Below the pieces are notes generated by a model that saw nothing but the letters and a program-made list of their open reading frames with translations, did no database searches and was not told the DNA's origin. From Caryophanales bacterium UBA6449 (GTDB taxonomy: Bacteria > Bacillota_I > Bacilli_A > RFN20 > CAG-288): a stretch of 52,432 nt of DNA. The position numbers and the translations under genes are program-made. The stretch is taken from contig DJOB01000005.1 of NCBI GenBank assembly GCA_002437105.1, forward strand, positions 1 to 52,432. Direction: 5' to 3'. Below, one piece after another: positions 33,266-41,951 of the stretch. Each line of letters opens with the position of its first letter. Within the stretch, counting starts at the first letter, position 1.

Positions 33266-34030
33266 ATGAAATCTATCATTGGACGCAAGATCGGCATGAC
33301 TACGGTCTTCGCCGAGAGCGGAGAGGCGATCCCCGTCTCGGTCATCGAGGTCCTGCCCAACGTCATCCTTCAGAAGAAGACCAAGGAGAAGGATGGCTAC
33401 GAAGCTCTGCAGATCGGCTACGAGGACAAGAAGGCCTCGCGGGCGACCAAGGCTGAGCTCGGTCTAGCCAAGAAGGCTAACACCGTTCCCCACTATTTCT
33501 ACCGGGAGCTCAAGGGCGACGAGATCTACTCCCACAATGTCGGTGAGAAGATCGACTGCTCCATCTTCAAGAGCGGCGAGCTGGTCGATGTGACCGGTAC
33601 CTCCAAGGGTCGCGGCTATGCCGGTGTCATCAAGAGATGGCACTACAAGATCGGACCCAAGGCCCACGGTTCCGGCTATCACCGTCAGATCGGTTCTCTG
33701 GCGACTAACGGACGCTGCAACAACCGCGTCCATCCTGGAAAGGGCATGAGCGGACACATGGGCAACCAGACCGCTACCGTGCTCAACTCCACGATCGTGG
33801 CCGTCAAACCCGATGCCAACTGCATCCTGATCAAGGGCTCGATCCCCGGACCCGATCTGTCCATCGTCCGCATCCGCTCTGCGGTCAAGCCTCTCAAGAA
33901 GGCTAACGAGTTCAAGCTCATCGATTACACCGATGAGGCGACTCTGAAGAATCTGACCGCGGTCGCTGCCAAGGGTGGTAAGAAGACTGAGGCTAAGGAG
34001 CAGCGCGCTTGGAAGCGCAGCAAGGCCTAG
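33266..34030 (+). CDS. rplC: Ribosomal protein L3
   Basis: 50S protein near the peptidyl-transferase centre. Starts IIGRKIGMTTVF; contains GTSKGRGYAG and HPGKGMSGHMG. 254 residues, about 45 longer than Bacillus L3, mainly from a lysine-rich C-terminal tail after DYTDEA. ATG 33266 follows a GGAG site. Confidence 0.96.
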   Translation: MKSIIGRKIGMTTVFAESGEAIPVSVIEVLPNVILQKKTKEKDGYEALQIGYEDKKASRATKAELGLAKKANTVPHYFYRELKGDEIYSHNVGEKIDCSIFKSGELVDVTGTSKGRGYAGVIKRWHYKIGPKAHGSGYHRQIGSLATNGRCNNRVHPGKGMSGHMGNQTATVLNSTIVAVKPDANCILIKGSIPGPDLSIVRIRSAVKPLKKANEFKLIDYTDEATLKNLTAVAAKGGKKTEAKEQRAWKRSKA

Positions 34031-34050
34031 GCCAGGAGGAGAAGAGAATA

Positions 34051-34710
34051 ATGGCTATTGAGAAACTCGAGTGGCCTGTCCTCGACTACGAGGGCAAACA
34101 GGTCGGCACCGTCGAGCTCGAGCCCGATGTCTTCGGACTGAAGGGTGACGAGATCAACGCCTACGCCGTCCAGGCCGCTGTCAAGACTTATCTGGCTAAT
34201 CGTCGTCAGGCCACCGCTAAGACCAAGGTTCGCTCCGAGGTCAGCGGTTCCGGCAAGAAGCTCTGGAAGCAGAAGGGCACCGGTCGCGCCCGTATGGGAA
34301 ACATCCGTTCTCCTCTGTGGAGACACGGTGGAACCGTCTTCGGCCCTACCGGCAATCAGAACTTCAAACTGAAGCTCAACAAGAGAGTCAACGGTCTCGC
34401 AGTCGTGTCCGCGCTCTCTGACAAGGTGCAGGAGAAGGCTCTGGTCGTCCTTACCGACGCCCCCTTCACCAGCCATCGCACCAAGGACTTCGCCGCGAGC
34501 CTCAAGGCTCTCAACGGTGGAGACAAGAAGACCCTGCTGGTCCTCGGCGGATATGACGAGAATCTGCTTCTGGCGGCCAGGAATCTGAGCAACCTCGTGA
34601 TCACTTCCTACGACAATCTCTCCGTCTACGACATCGTCAATGCTCAGTCCCTGATCATCGTCAAGAACTGCCTCGCCCAGCCTGTCGATCCCGCTCAGGA
34701 GGCTAAGTAA
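34051..34710 (+). CDS. rplD: Ribosomal protein L4
   Basis: 50S protein lining the exit tunnel, with known autoregulatory activity in E. coli. Contains the KQKGTGRARMG loop, GGTVFGPT and the NVHDAL-equivalent C-terminus NAQSLIIVK. 219 residues from ATG 34051, where AGGAGG lies about 12 bases upstream; a frame open from 34009 overlaps rplC and is rejected. Confidence 0.96.
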   Translation: MAIEKLEWPVLDYEGKQVGTVELEPDVFGLKGDEINAYAVQAAVKTYLANRRQATAKTKVRSEVSGSGKKLWKQKGTGRARMGNIRSPLWRHGGTVFGPTGNQNFKLKLNKRVNGLAVVSALSDKVQEKALVVLTDAPFTSHRTKDFAASLKALNGGDKKTLLVLGGYDENLLLAARNLSNLVITSYDNLSVYDIVNAQSLIIVKNCLAQPVDPAQEAK

Positions 34711-34712
34711 AC

Positions 34713-35081
34713 ATGGCAGAAGAAAAGAAGACTGAGGCGGCGGAGCTCAAGTTCCGCCAGCCCGTGGATCACGACTTCACCGTCATCGCTAACACCATCG
34801 TGACCGAGGAGTCCCAGCGCCAGTCCAGGGACGGCAACGTCGTGGTTGTCAAGGTTGATCCCAAGTCCAACAAGGCTGAGATCAAGGACGCCTTCCAGGC
34901 GATCTTCCAGGTCAAGGTCGACAAGGTGAACACCCTGAACGTCCACCCCAAGAAGCGCAGCGTCCGTCGCGGCTACACCCAGGCTTACAAGAAGGCCTAC
35001 ATCTTCGTCAACAAGGACTACGACCTGGGCAAGGTAGCTGACGCTGTCGCTCCTGAAGAGCGCAAGGCCAAGAAGGATTAA
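34713..35081 (+). CDS. rplW: Ribosomal protein L23
   Basis: 50S protein at the tunnel exit, docking site for trigger factor and SRP. The core KVDKVNTLNVHPKKRSVRRG is preceded by an acidic-basic N-terminal stretch of about 25 residues. 122 residues. Starts 2 bases after rplD stops. Confidence 0.94.
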   Translation: MAEEKKTEAAELKFRQPVDHDFTVIANTIVTEESQRQSRDGNVVVVKVDPKSNKAEIKDAFQAIFQVKVDKVNTLNVHPKKRSVRRGYTQAYKKAYIFVNKDYDLGKVADAVAPEERKAKKD

Positions 35082-35106
35082 GGCCGCGCGATAGGAGGAA
35101 AAGAAA

Positions 35107-35943
35107 ATGCCCGTCAGGCAATTAAAACCTACCAATAACGGTTCGAGAGCGCAGAACGTTCTCGTCGAGCCCTACCTGTCTAAGAAGGCCCCTGAGAAGT
35201 CTCTCATCGAGCCCATCAAGAAGACCGGAGGACGCAACAACCAGGGTTACATCACCACTCGCTTCCGCGGTGGAGGACACAAGAGGATGTACCGTATCGT
35301 GGACTTCTCCAGAAGGAGCCACGATGGCATGGTAGCCACCATCAAGGCGATCGAGTACGATCCCAACCGGAACGCCCGCATCGCTCTGGCGGTCTACGCC
35401 AACGGTGTCAAGACCTACATCATCTGGCCCAAGGGTCTGAAGGTCGGCGACAAGGTCGTCTCTGGCGCCAACGTCGATGTCGAGGTCGGCAACTCCATGG
35501 AGCTGGGCAACATCCCCGATGGACAGCTGGTTCACAACATCGAGTTCATGCCCGGTCAGGGCGGTCAGATCTGCCGCGCGGCTGGTACCTACGCGACGGT
35601 CCTCGGACACGATGACAAGTACGTGACGCTGAGACTGGAGTCCGGAGAGGTCCGCAAGTTCCTCCCCAACTGCCGCGCTACCATCGGTACCGTCGGCAAC
35701 GAGGACTTCGAGCTCAGGTCGCTGGGTAAGGCTGGTAAATCCCGCTGGAATGGACGTCGTCCTCACGTGCGTGGATCGGCCATGAACCCCAATGATCACC
35801 CGCACGGAGGAGGAGAAGGAAAGTGCCCTGTCGGACACGATGCTCCTCGTTCTCCCTGGGGCAAGCGTACCCTGGGTGTCAAGACCCGCAAGCACAAACT
35901 GTCATCCAACAAGTTCATCGTCCGCCGTCGCAACGGCAAGTAG
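35107..35943 (+). CDS. rplB: Ribosomal protein L2
   Basis: 50S protein bound at the subunit interface. Contains RNNQGYITTRFRGGG, MNPNDHPHGGGEG and TRKHKLSSNKFIVRRR. 278 residues, normal length. SD AGGAGG precedes ATG 35107. Confidence 0.97.
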   Translation: MPVRQLKPTNNGSRAQNVLVEPYLSKKAPEKSLIEPIKKTGGRNNQGYITTRFRGGGHKRMYRIVDFSRRSHDGMVATIKAIEYDPNRNARIALAVYANGVKTYIIWPKGLKVGDKVVSGANVDVEVGNSMELGNIPDGQLVHNIEFMPGQGGQICRAAGTYATVLGHDDKYVTLRLESGEVRKFLPNCRATIGTVGNEDFELRSLGKAGKSRWNGRRPHVRGSAMNPNDHPHGGGEGKCPVGHDAPRSPWGKRTLGVKTRKHKLSSNKFIVRRRNGK

Positions 35944-35958
35944 AGAAAGGAGCAATGA

Positions 35959-36288
35959 ATGTCCAGAAGCTCTAAGAAGGGTCCTTACTGCGATCCTAAG
36001 TTGCTCGCCCGTATTCGCGAGCAGAATGCCAGCGGCAAGAAGGCTATCCTGAAGACCTGGTCGCGCGCTTCCACCATCTTCCCCGACTTCGTCGAGCACA
36101 CGATCTCCGTCTACAACGGAAAGAACCATGTCCCTGTATACATCACCGAGGATATGGTCGGCCACAAGCTGGGTGAGTTCGTTCCCACCCGCACCTTCCA
36201 CGGCCACCACTCCGGTGCTGATATCGCGGCTGCGGCTGCCGCCGCTGCTGCGACCACTCCGGCTGCAGCGCCCGCCGCTAAGAAATAG
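35959..36288 (+). CDS. rpsS: Ribosomal protein S19 with an alanine-rich tail
   Basis: 30S head protein. The core (SRSSKKGPYCD through HKLGEFVPTRTF) is intact to about residue 82. The C-terminus carries about 25 extra residues, mostly Ala with Thr and Pro, ending AAKK. Bacterial S19 is normally near 92 residues and here is 109. The tail uses GC-rich Ala codons and could be a repeat expansion. Confidence 0.95.
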   Translation: MSRSSKKGPYCDPKLLARIREQNASGKKAILKTWSRASTIFPDFVEHTISVYNGKNHVPVYITEDMVGHKLGEFVPTRTFHGHHSGADIAAAAAAAAATTPAAAPAAKK

Positions 36289-36302
36289 GAGAGGCTTAGT
36301 TT

Positions 36303-36686
36303 ATGGCTAAAGAAGAAGAGAAGAAGGAGCTGCCCGTCCGCACCGAGGCGTTGGCTATCGCCACCCCCGTCGGCGTCACTCCTCGCAAGTGCCGTCTCGT
36401 TGTCGACCTGGTCAGGGGCAAGACCCTGGATCAGGCCTACGCTATCCTCAATACCACCAACAAGGCTGCCTCTCCCATCGTGCTCAAGCTGATCAAGAGC
36501 GCCGAGAGCAATGCTGTCAACAACTTCCACATGGACCGTTCCCTCCTCTACATCGCCTCTATCCAGGTCAATGAGTCGTTCAAGCTCAAGAGGTTCCTGC
36601 CTCGCGCTAAAGGTTCCTCCTCGCCCATCATCAAGCGCTGGTCGTCCATCCGGGTTGTTCTCAAGATGAAAGGAGCTACTAAGTAA
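36303..36686 (+). CDS. rplV: Ribosomal protein L22
   Basis: 50S protein whose hairpin lines the exit tunnel. Starts with a lysine/glutamate-rich stretch, then ALAIATPVGVTPRKCRLVVDLVRGK and the C-terminal RAKGSSSPIIKRWSS loop. 127 residues. The TAA stop overlaps the rpsC ATG by one base. Confidence 0.95.
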   Translation: MAKEEEKKELPVRTEALAIATPVGVTPRKCRLVVDLVRGKTLDQAYAILNTTNKAASPIVLKLIKSAESNAVNNFHMDRSLLYIASIQVNESFKLKRFLPRAKGSSSPIIKRWSSIRVVLKMKGATK

Positions 36687-37495
36687 TGGGTCAGAAAGTT
36701 AATCCTAACGGTCTCAGAATCGGTATCTCCCGTCCCTGGACTGGAAAGTGGTACGCGGACCGCAAGGTCTTCGCGGACACGCTGAAGCAGGATATCGATA
36801 TCCGTCGCTTCCTTGAGCCCCTGCTCAAGAATGGCGGACTCTCCAGGATCGATATCGAGAGAGCCAAGGGTATCACCATCACCGCTCACGTTCAGAATCC
36901 CGGACTCATCCTGGGTCAGGATGGCAAGAACAAGCAGGTGATCGATGACGGTCTGCAGAAGCTCATCAACGGCAAGTTCACCAAGAAGCAGCTCGCCACC
37001 AAGAATCCTACCGACATCCCTGTCAAGCTCGTCCTGGTCGAGGTGAAGAACCCCGACTTCGATGCGGCTCTGGTCGCTCGTTCGATCGCTGATCAGATCG
37101 AGAACCGCGCCTCCTTCCGCATGGTGCAGAAGAAGGCCATCCAGCGCGTCAGGAAGGCGGGAGCCAAGGGTATCAAGACCCAGACTTCCGGCCGTCTGAA
37201 CGGCGCTGAGATCCACCGCACCGAGATGTACAAGGAGGGTGCGCTCGGACTGGAGACCCTGTCCGCTAACATCGATTACGCTCTGGCCGAGGCTCACACC
37301 ATGTACGGTGTCATCGGAGTCAAGGTCTGGATCGCTCGACCCGACAACTTCGACGAGGACAAGGCGATGGAGAACAACCCTGATCGCAAGGGTGGTTTCC
37401 GTGGAAATCGCCGTCCTGGTCAGGGAGACAGAAGGGGATTCAACCGCCCTCAGCAGGGCCGTACCGCTCCTGTCGCTCCGAAGAAAGGAGAGTAA
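36686..37495 (+). CDS. rpsC: Ribosomal protein S3 with a basic, Pro/Gly/Gln-rich tail
   Basis: 30S protein at the mRNA entry side, with a KH domain (GLILGQDGKNKQ and surrounding). The core ends near residue 225; the last 40 or so residues are Arg/Gly/Gln/Pro-rich. Length 269, compared with about 218 in Bacillus. Such tails occur in some bacteria. Confidence 0.95.
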   Translation: MGQKVNPNGLRIGISRPWTGKWYADRKVFADTLKQDIDIRRFLEPLLKNGGLSRIDIERAKGITITAHVQNPGLILGQDGKNKQVIDDGLQKLINGKFTKKQLATKNPTDIPVKLVLVEVKNPDFDAALVARSIADQIENRASFRMVQKKAIQRVRKAGAKGIKTQTSGRLNGAEIHRTEMYKEGALGLETLSANIDYALAEAHTMYGVIGVKVWIARPDNFDEDKAMENNPDRKGGFRGNRRPGQGDRRGFNRPQQGRTAPVAPKKGE

Positions 37496-37500
37496 GCTAA

Positions 37501-37926
37501 ATGCTGCAACCTAAGAAAACTAAGTGGCGTCGCAACCATCGCTTCTCCTACGAGGGCGTCGCTACCAGCTGCAATAAGGTCTCCTTCGGCGAGTTCGGTC
37601 TCGAGTCCCTGCAGGGCAACTATGTGACCGACCGTCAGATCGAGGCGGCTCGTGTCGTTCTCTCCAGGTACACCAAGAAGGGCGGAAAGTCCTGGATCAG
37701 GATCTTCCCCCAGCTGGGTCGCACCAAGAAGCCCGCTCAGGTCCGTATGGGTTCCGGTAAGGGATCCGTCGACCACTGGGCCGCTTCCGTCAAGAAGGGA
37801 ACCATCATGTTCGAGATCGGTGGCCTTCCTGAAGCTGATTGCAAGACCGCTCTGAAGCAGGTCGGTTACAAGCTCAATGTCACCAGCAAAGTCGTGAAGA
37901 AGGGCGAGGAGGTCGTTCTCAAATGA
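37501..37926 (+). CDS. rplP: Ribosomal protein L16
   Basis: 50S protein near the A-site tRNA. Shows KTKWRRNHRF at the start, GRTKKPAQVRMGSGKG and WAASVKKGTIMFE. 141 residues, normal. The stop overlaps the rpmC start (ATGA). Confidence 0.96.
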   Translation: MLQPKKTKWRRNHRFSYEGVATSCNKVSFGEFGLESLQGNYVTDRQIEAARVVLSRYTKKGGKSWIRIFPQLGRTKKPAQVRMGSGKGSVDHWAASVKKGTIMFEIGGLPEADCKTALKQVGYKLNVTSKVVKKGEEVVLK

Positions 37927-38126
37927 AAATCGACGAGTTCCGCAAGCTGAATGACGCCGACCTGGTGTCCAAGATCAGCGAGCTGAGAGCGCAGCTGTTC
38001 ACGCTGCGTCTCCAGCAGAAGGCCGGACAGGCTGATAATGGAAAGGCGCTGCACGATGCTCGTAAGGACATCGCCCGCGCTCTGACCGTTCAGACTGAGC
38101 GTGCCCACAATCAGGAGGCTAAGTAA
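37923..38126 (+). CDS. rpmC: Ribosomal protein L29
   Basis: Small 50S protein at the tunnel exit. 67 residues beginning MKIDEFRKLNDADL with the helical LRAQLFTLRLQ repeat. Start ATG 37923 sits in the ATGA overlap with rplP; a longer frame from 37839 lies inside rplP and is rejected. Confidence 0.94.
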   Translation: MKIDEFRKLNDADLVSKISELRAQLFTLRLQQKAGQADNGKALHDARKDIARALTVQTERAHNQEAK

Positions 38127-38128
38127 CC

Positions 38129-38404
38129 ATGGCTGAGATCGAGACAAAAATTCACCACGGCTCCGTCAAGATCCTCGAGGGTGTGGTCATCCCCTGCAAG
38201 ATGACTAAGACTATCGTGGTCGAGGTCGCTCGCCGCAGTGTCCACCCCGTCGTCGGTAAACAGATCGAGCAGCGTAAGAAGTATCACGTCGATGATCCTC
38301 AGGGTCTCGCTCATGTCGGCGATACCGTTCAGATCGTCGAGTGCAGGCCCATTTCCGCCACCAAGCGCTTCCGCCTGGTGAAAGTGGTCAAGAAGGGAGC
38401 CTAG
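38129..38404 (+). CDS. rpsQ: Ribosomal protein S17
   Basis: 30S OB-fold protein. Contains EGVVIPCKMTKTIVVEV and HPVVGKQIEQRKKYHVDD. 91 residues, normal. Begins 2 bases after rpmC stops. Confidence 0.95.
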   Translation: MAEIETKIHHGSVKILEGVVIPCKMTKTIVVEVARRSVHPVVGKQIEQRKKYHVDDPQGLAHVGDTVQIVECRPISATKRFRLVKVVKKGA

Positions 38405-38406
38405 CG

Positions 38407-38781
38407 ATGATTCAGAAGGAAACCAATCTGGTCGTCGCCGATAACACCGGTGCCAAGATCGTGCGCGTGTTCCACCTCTGCGGTGGATCCCACCACAAAT
38501 CGGCCGGCGTCGGTGACGTTGTCGTCGTCGCCGTCAAGGATGCCCTGCCCTTCGGCAAGGCGCACAAGGGCGACATCTGCAAGGCGGTCATCGTCCGCGT
38601 CAAGAAGGAGTATCAGCGTGCTGATGGCTCCTTCGTCCGCTTCGATGACAATGCCTGCGTGCTGATCAACTCCGATGGCACGCCTCGTGGAACCCGTGTC
38701 TTCGGACCCGTGGCCCGCGAGATCAGGGAGAAGGGCGCTGGATACATGAAGATCGTGTCTCTCGCCGAGGAGGTTCTGTAA
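38407..38781 (+). CDS. rplN: Ribosomal protein L14
   Basis: 50S protein at the L7/L12-facing side. Contains VADNTGAKIVRVFH, the PRGTRVFGPVAREIR motif and ends ISLAEEVL. 124 residues from ATG 38407; the longer upstream frame is inside rpsQ. The TAA stop overlaps the rplX ATG. Confidence 0.95.
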   Translation: MIQKETNLVVADNTGAKIVRVFHLCGGSHHKSAGVGDVVVVAVKDALPFGKAHKGDICKAVIVRVKKEYQRADGSFVRFDDNACVLINSDGTPRGTRVFGPVAREIREKGAGYMKIVSLAEEVL

Positions 38782-39089
38782 TGAAGATCAGAGCTAACGA
38801 CGAGGTCATCGTCACCAAGGGTGCCTACAAGGGCACCAAGGGCAAGGTCAGCAAGGCTCTGCCCAAGGAGCACAAGGTCATCGTCGAGGGCGTCAACGAG
38901 CACAAGAAGCACGTTAAGCCCGACGCTGCCAACCCCGAGGGAAGGATCGTGACGGTCTACGCTCCTATCGAGGTCGCCAACGTGGCGGTCGTCGACCCCA
39001 AGACCGGTAAGGCTTCCAGGGTCGGCTACAAGGTCGTCGATGGTAAGAAGGTCCGCGTCGCTAAGAAGAGCGGCGAGACCATCAAGTAG
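38781..39089 (+). CDS. rplX: Ribosomal protein L24
   Basis: 50S assembly protein with a KOW motif (TKGAYKGTKGKV). 102 residues, normal. The one-base overlap with rplN suggests coupled translation. Confidence 0.95.
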   Translation: MKIRANDEVIVTKGAYKGTKGKVSKALPKEHKVIVEGVNEHKKHVKPDAANPEGRIVTVYAPIEVANVAVVDPKTGKASRVGYKVVDGKKVRVAKKSGETIK

Positions 39090-39099
39090 GAGGTAGCTT

Positions 39100-39750
39100 A
39101 TGGCTGAGAAAGTTAAGAAGGCTGACAAGGCCGTCGGCTACGAGATCGCCGAGGTGAAGGAGAAGGGCCAGAAGACCTACGTCAAGGGTCATCAGGCTCC
39201 CGCGATCGTCGAGCGCCTTCAGAAGAAGTACGCCGACGAGGTCGTGCCCGCTCTCGTCAAGGAGTTCGGCTACACCAATCCCATGGAGGTTCCCCACATC
39301 GTCAAGATCGTGCTGAACATGCGCGTGGGTAAGGCCACTGCCGATTCCAAGGCGATCGAGGAGGCCGTCAACGATATGACGATCATCTCCGGACAGAAGC
39401 CTCTGATCTGCAACGCTAAGAAGTCCATCGCTAACTTCCATCTGAGAGAGGGCCAGGCCATCGGCTGCAAGGTCACTCTCAGGAGGAGCCGCATGTACGA
39501 CTTCCTGGATAAGCTGGTCAACATCTGCCTGCCCAGAGTTCGTGACTTCCACGGTGTCTCCGACTCCTCCTTCGATGGCCGGGGCAACTACAGCCTCGGT
39601 GTCAAGGAGCAGTTGATCTTCCCCGAGATCGACTACGATAAGGTCGCTGCTCGCACTCAGGGAATGGATATCACCATCGTCACCACCGCTAAGACCGATA
39701 AGGAAGCCTATGCCCTGCTCAAGGGCCTGGGCATGCCTTTCAGGAAGTAA
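39100..39750 (+). CDS. rplE: Ribosomal protein L5 with an N-terminal extension
   Basis: 50S protein that binds 5S rRNA. The conserved part (QKKYADEVVPALVKEFGY onward, with KATADSKAIE, NFHLREGQAIG and DFHGVSD) begins near residue 33. Length 216, compared with about 179; the first 32 or so residues are charged and extra. The start ATG 39100 has AGGAGG nearby, so the extension looks real. Confidence 0.94.
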   Translation: MAEKVKKADKAVGYEIAEVKEKGQKTYVKGHQAPAIVERLQKKYADEVVPALVKEFGYTNPMEVPHIVKIVLNMRVGKATADSKAIEEAVNDMTIISGQKPLICNAKKSIANFHLREGQAIGCKVTLRRSRMYDFLDKLVNICLPRVRDFHGVSDSSFDGRGNYSLGVKEQLIFPEIDYDKVAARTQGMDITIVTTAKTDKEAYALLKGLGMPFRK

Positions 39751-39763
39751 GGAGCTATCCGAA

Positions 39764-39949
39764 ATGGCTAAGAAATCGATGATCATCAAGTGCTATAAGC
39801 CCAAGAAGCACAGATGCCAGGAATATCACCGCTGCATGCGCTGTGGACGTCCTCACGCCTATATCCGCCGCTTCGGTGTCTGCCGTATCTGCCTCAGGGA
39901 GATGGCATATAGGGGAGAGATCCCCGGTCTGAAGAAGGCCAGCTGGTAA
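39764..39949 (+). CDS. rpsN: Ribosomal protein S14, zinc-binding type
   Basis: 30S head protein. 61 residues with the zinc ligands C24, C27, C40 and C43, which is the short Zn-binding form. Start ATG 39764 (longer frame from 39710 lies in rplE). Confidence 0.95.
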   Translation: MAKKSMIIKCYKPKKHRCQEYHRCMRCGRPHAYIRRFGVCRICLREMAYRGEIPGLKKASW

Positions 39950-39964
39950 AGGAGGGAAAAGCAA

Positions 39965-40360
39965 ATGGTTAACGATACAATCGCCGACATGCTCACCCGC
40001 ATCCGCAATGCCAACATGACCAAGGAGAAGGCGGTCTCTGTTCCCTTCACCAAGGTCTGCGAGAAGATCGCACTGGTCCTTCTCAACAACGGATTCGTGA
40101 GCGATGTCAAAGTCGAAGGAGAGGGCGTTCACAAGGTGATCAACATCACCCTGAAGTACGATTCCTACGGAAATCGTGTCATCTCCAACCTGCGTCGCAT
40201 CTCCACTCCCGGTCTGAGGATCTACTCGACCGCGGAGAAGATGCCCAAGGTCATCAACGGACTGGGCATCGCCATCGTCTCCACCTCCAAGGGCATCATG
40301 ACCGACGCTCAGGCTCGCAAGGAGAACCTGGGTGGTGAGGTCCTGGCCTACGTCTGGTAA
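39965..40360 (+). CDS. rpsH: Ribosomal protein S8
   Basis: 30S assembly protein. Contains NDTIADMLTRIRNAN, LRRISTPGLRIY and GIAIVSTSKGIMTD. 131 residues, normal. Preceded by an AGGAGGG site. Confidence 0.96.
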   Translation: MVNDTIADMLTRIRNANMTKEKAVSVPFTKVCEKIALVLLNNGFVSDVKVEGEGVHKVINITLKYDSYGNRVISNLRRISTPGLRIYSTAEKMPKVINGLGIAIVSTSKGIMTDAQARKENLGGEVLAYVW

Positions 40361-40374
40361 AGGAGGTACAGGAA

Positions 40375-40941
40375 ATGTCTAGAATCGGAAGGATGCCGGT
40401 CAAGGTCCCCGCGGGTGTTACCGCGGTGGTCAAGGACGGTGTCATCACCGTCAAGGGTCCTAAGGGCACTCTGACTCAGAATATCGATCGTCACATGACC
40501 GTCGAGGTCAAGGATGGCGAGATCCTGGTCACCCGCCCCGATGACTCCATCAGGATGAAGATGCTCCACGGCACGACCCGCGCGCTGATCAACAACATGG
40601 TCAACGGCGTCGTCAACGGATATGTCAAGGAGCTGGAGATCAAGGGTGTCGGTTACCGCTGCGAGATGCAGGGCACCAAGCTGGTGCTCCACATCGGACA
40701 TGCGGCCGCCGATGTCTTCGAGGCCCCCGCTGGCGTCACTGTCTCCTGCAAGGGACTGACCGTCAAGGTCGAGGGAATCGATCGTCAGCTGGTCGGACAG
40801 ACCGCTGCCGAGATCCGCGCTATGCGCAAGCCTGAGCCCTACCACGGAAAGGGTATCCGCTACAAGGATGAGGTCGTCGTCCTGCGTACCCCCTCCGCTA
40901 AGAAGAAGGGTGCTGCGGCTGCTGGTGCCGCTGCTAAGTAA
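40375..40941 (+). CDS. rplF: Ribosomal protein L6
   Basis: 50S protein near the factor-binding site. Starts SRIGRMPV, with VKGPKGTL and KPEPYHGKGIRY. 188 residues with an Ala/Lys-rich tail (KKKGAAAAG). AGGAGG precedes ATG 40375. Confidence 0.95.
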   Translation: MSRIGRMPVKVPAGVTAVVKDGVITVKGPKGTLTQNIDRHMTVEVKDGEILVTRPDDSIRMKMLHGTTRALINNMVNGVVNGYVKELEIKGVGYRCEMQGTKLVLHIGHAAADVFEAPAGVTVSCKGLTVKVEGIDRQLVGQTAAEIRAMRKPEPYHGKGIRYKDEVVVLRTPSAKKKGAAAAGAAAK

Positions 40942-40956
40942 GGGAGATAGAGAAGA

Positions 40957-41316
40957 ATGGAAACCCCTATCGATAAGAAGGCTGCTCGCGAGCGTCGCGC
41001 TCGCAGACACTCCTCGGTGCTCGTCGGTACTCCCGACCGGCCCCGCGTCGTCGTCAATCGCACCAACAAGGCTATCTATGCTCAGATCGTCGTGGATGGA
41101 ACCGATGGTTCCAAGACCCTCGTGTCCTCCTCTTCCCGCAGTCTGTCCCTGACCGGACTGACCGTCGAGAACGCTGCTAAGGTCGGTGAGGATCTCGGCG
41201 ATAAGGCCATCAAGGCCGGTATCACCACCGTGGTCTTCGACCGCAACGGTTACCTCTATCACGGACGTGTCAAAGCTCTGGCTGAGGCGCTGCGCGCCAA
41301 AGGCCTCAAGTTCTAG
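40957..41316 (+). CDS. rplR: Ribosomal protein L18
   Basis: 50S protein contacting 5S rRNA. Contains RPRVVVNRTNKAIYAQIVVDG and FDRNGYLYHGRVKALAEALR. 119 residues, normal. Confidence 0.95.
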   Translation: METPIDKKAARERRARRHSSVLVGTPDRPRVVVNRTNKAIYAQIVVDGTDGSKTLVSSSSRSLSLTGLTVENAAKVGEDLGDKAIKAGITTVVFDRNGYLYHGRVKALAEALRAKGLKF

Positions 41317-41333
41317 CGAAAGGAGAAGGCACA

Positions 41334-41951
41334 ATGGCTGATGAAAAGAAAACCGAGGCCCCGGTCGCTAACAAGCCCCAGGGTCACGCCGACAACTCTC
41401 GCCGTACTTTTGGCAAGGGCCGTCCTCAGGGCCGCGATGGCAGACACGGCTTCAAGAAGATCGATGATCCCTACAAGGATCAGGTAGTCGACATCAACAA
41501 GGTCACCAAGGTCGAGAAGGGAGGCAAGCACATGCGCTTTGCCGCTCTGATCGTCATCGGCGATGGCAAGGGTCACTTCGGCTTCGGACAGGGAAAGTCC
41601 GCCGAGGTTCCCGTCGCGATCCGCAAGGCTAATCAGTACGCGCACAACGCGATCGTCACTCTGCCGATGACCAAGTCCAAGACGATCCCCCACGAGGTTC
41701 GTGGCAAGTGCGGCGTCTGCGAGGTCTACCTCAAGCCCGCTCCCGATGGAACTGGAATCATCGCCGGTGGTGCGGTCCGTATGATCATGCAGCTGGCCGG
41801 CATCAAGAACATCTACTCCAAGGTCTACGGCCGTCGTACTCCCATCAATGTCGTCAGGGCGACTCTGGATGCTGTCAGGCAGCTCAAGAGCCCCGAGAAG
41901 GTCCAGAAGGAGCGCGGTCTCGTGGCTCCTGCGGCCAAGGAGGCTGAGTAA
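41334..41951 (+). CDS. rpsE: Ribosomal protein S5
   Basis: 30S protein of the decoding fidelity zone. The double-stranded RNA-binding part runs from KVTKVEKGGKHMRFAAL, and TIPHEVRGKCG leads the C-terminal domain. 205 residues with a lysine-rich N-terminal stretch of about 50. Stop and rplO start are adjacent (TAAATG). No L30 gene follows. Confidence 0.95.
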   Translation: MADEKKTEAPVANKPQGHADNSRRTFGKGRPQGRDGRHGFKKIDDPYKDQVVDINKVTKVEKGGKHMRFAALIVIGDGKGHFGFGQGKSAEVPVAIRKANQYAHNAIVTLPMTKSKTIPHEVRGKCGVCEVYLKPAPDGTGIIAGGAVRMIMQLAGIKNIYSKVYGRRTPINVVRATLDAVRQLKSPEKVQKERGLVAPAAKEAE

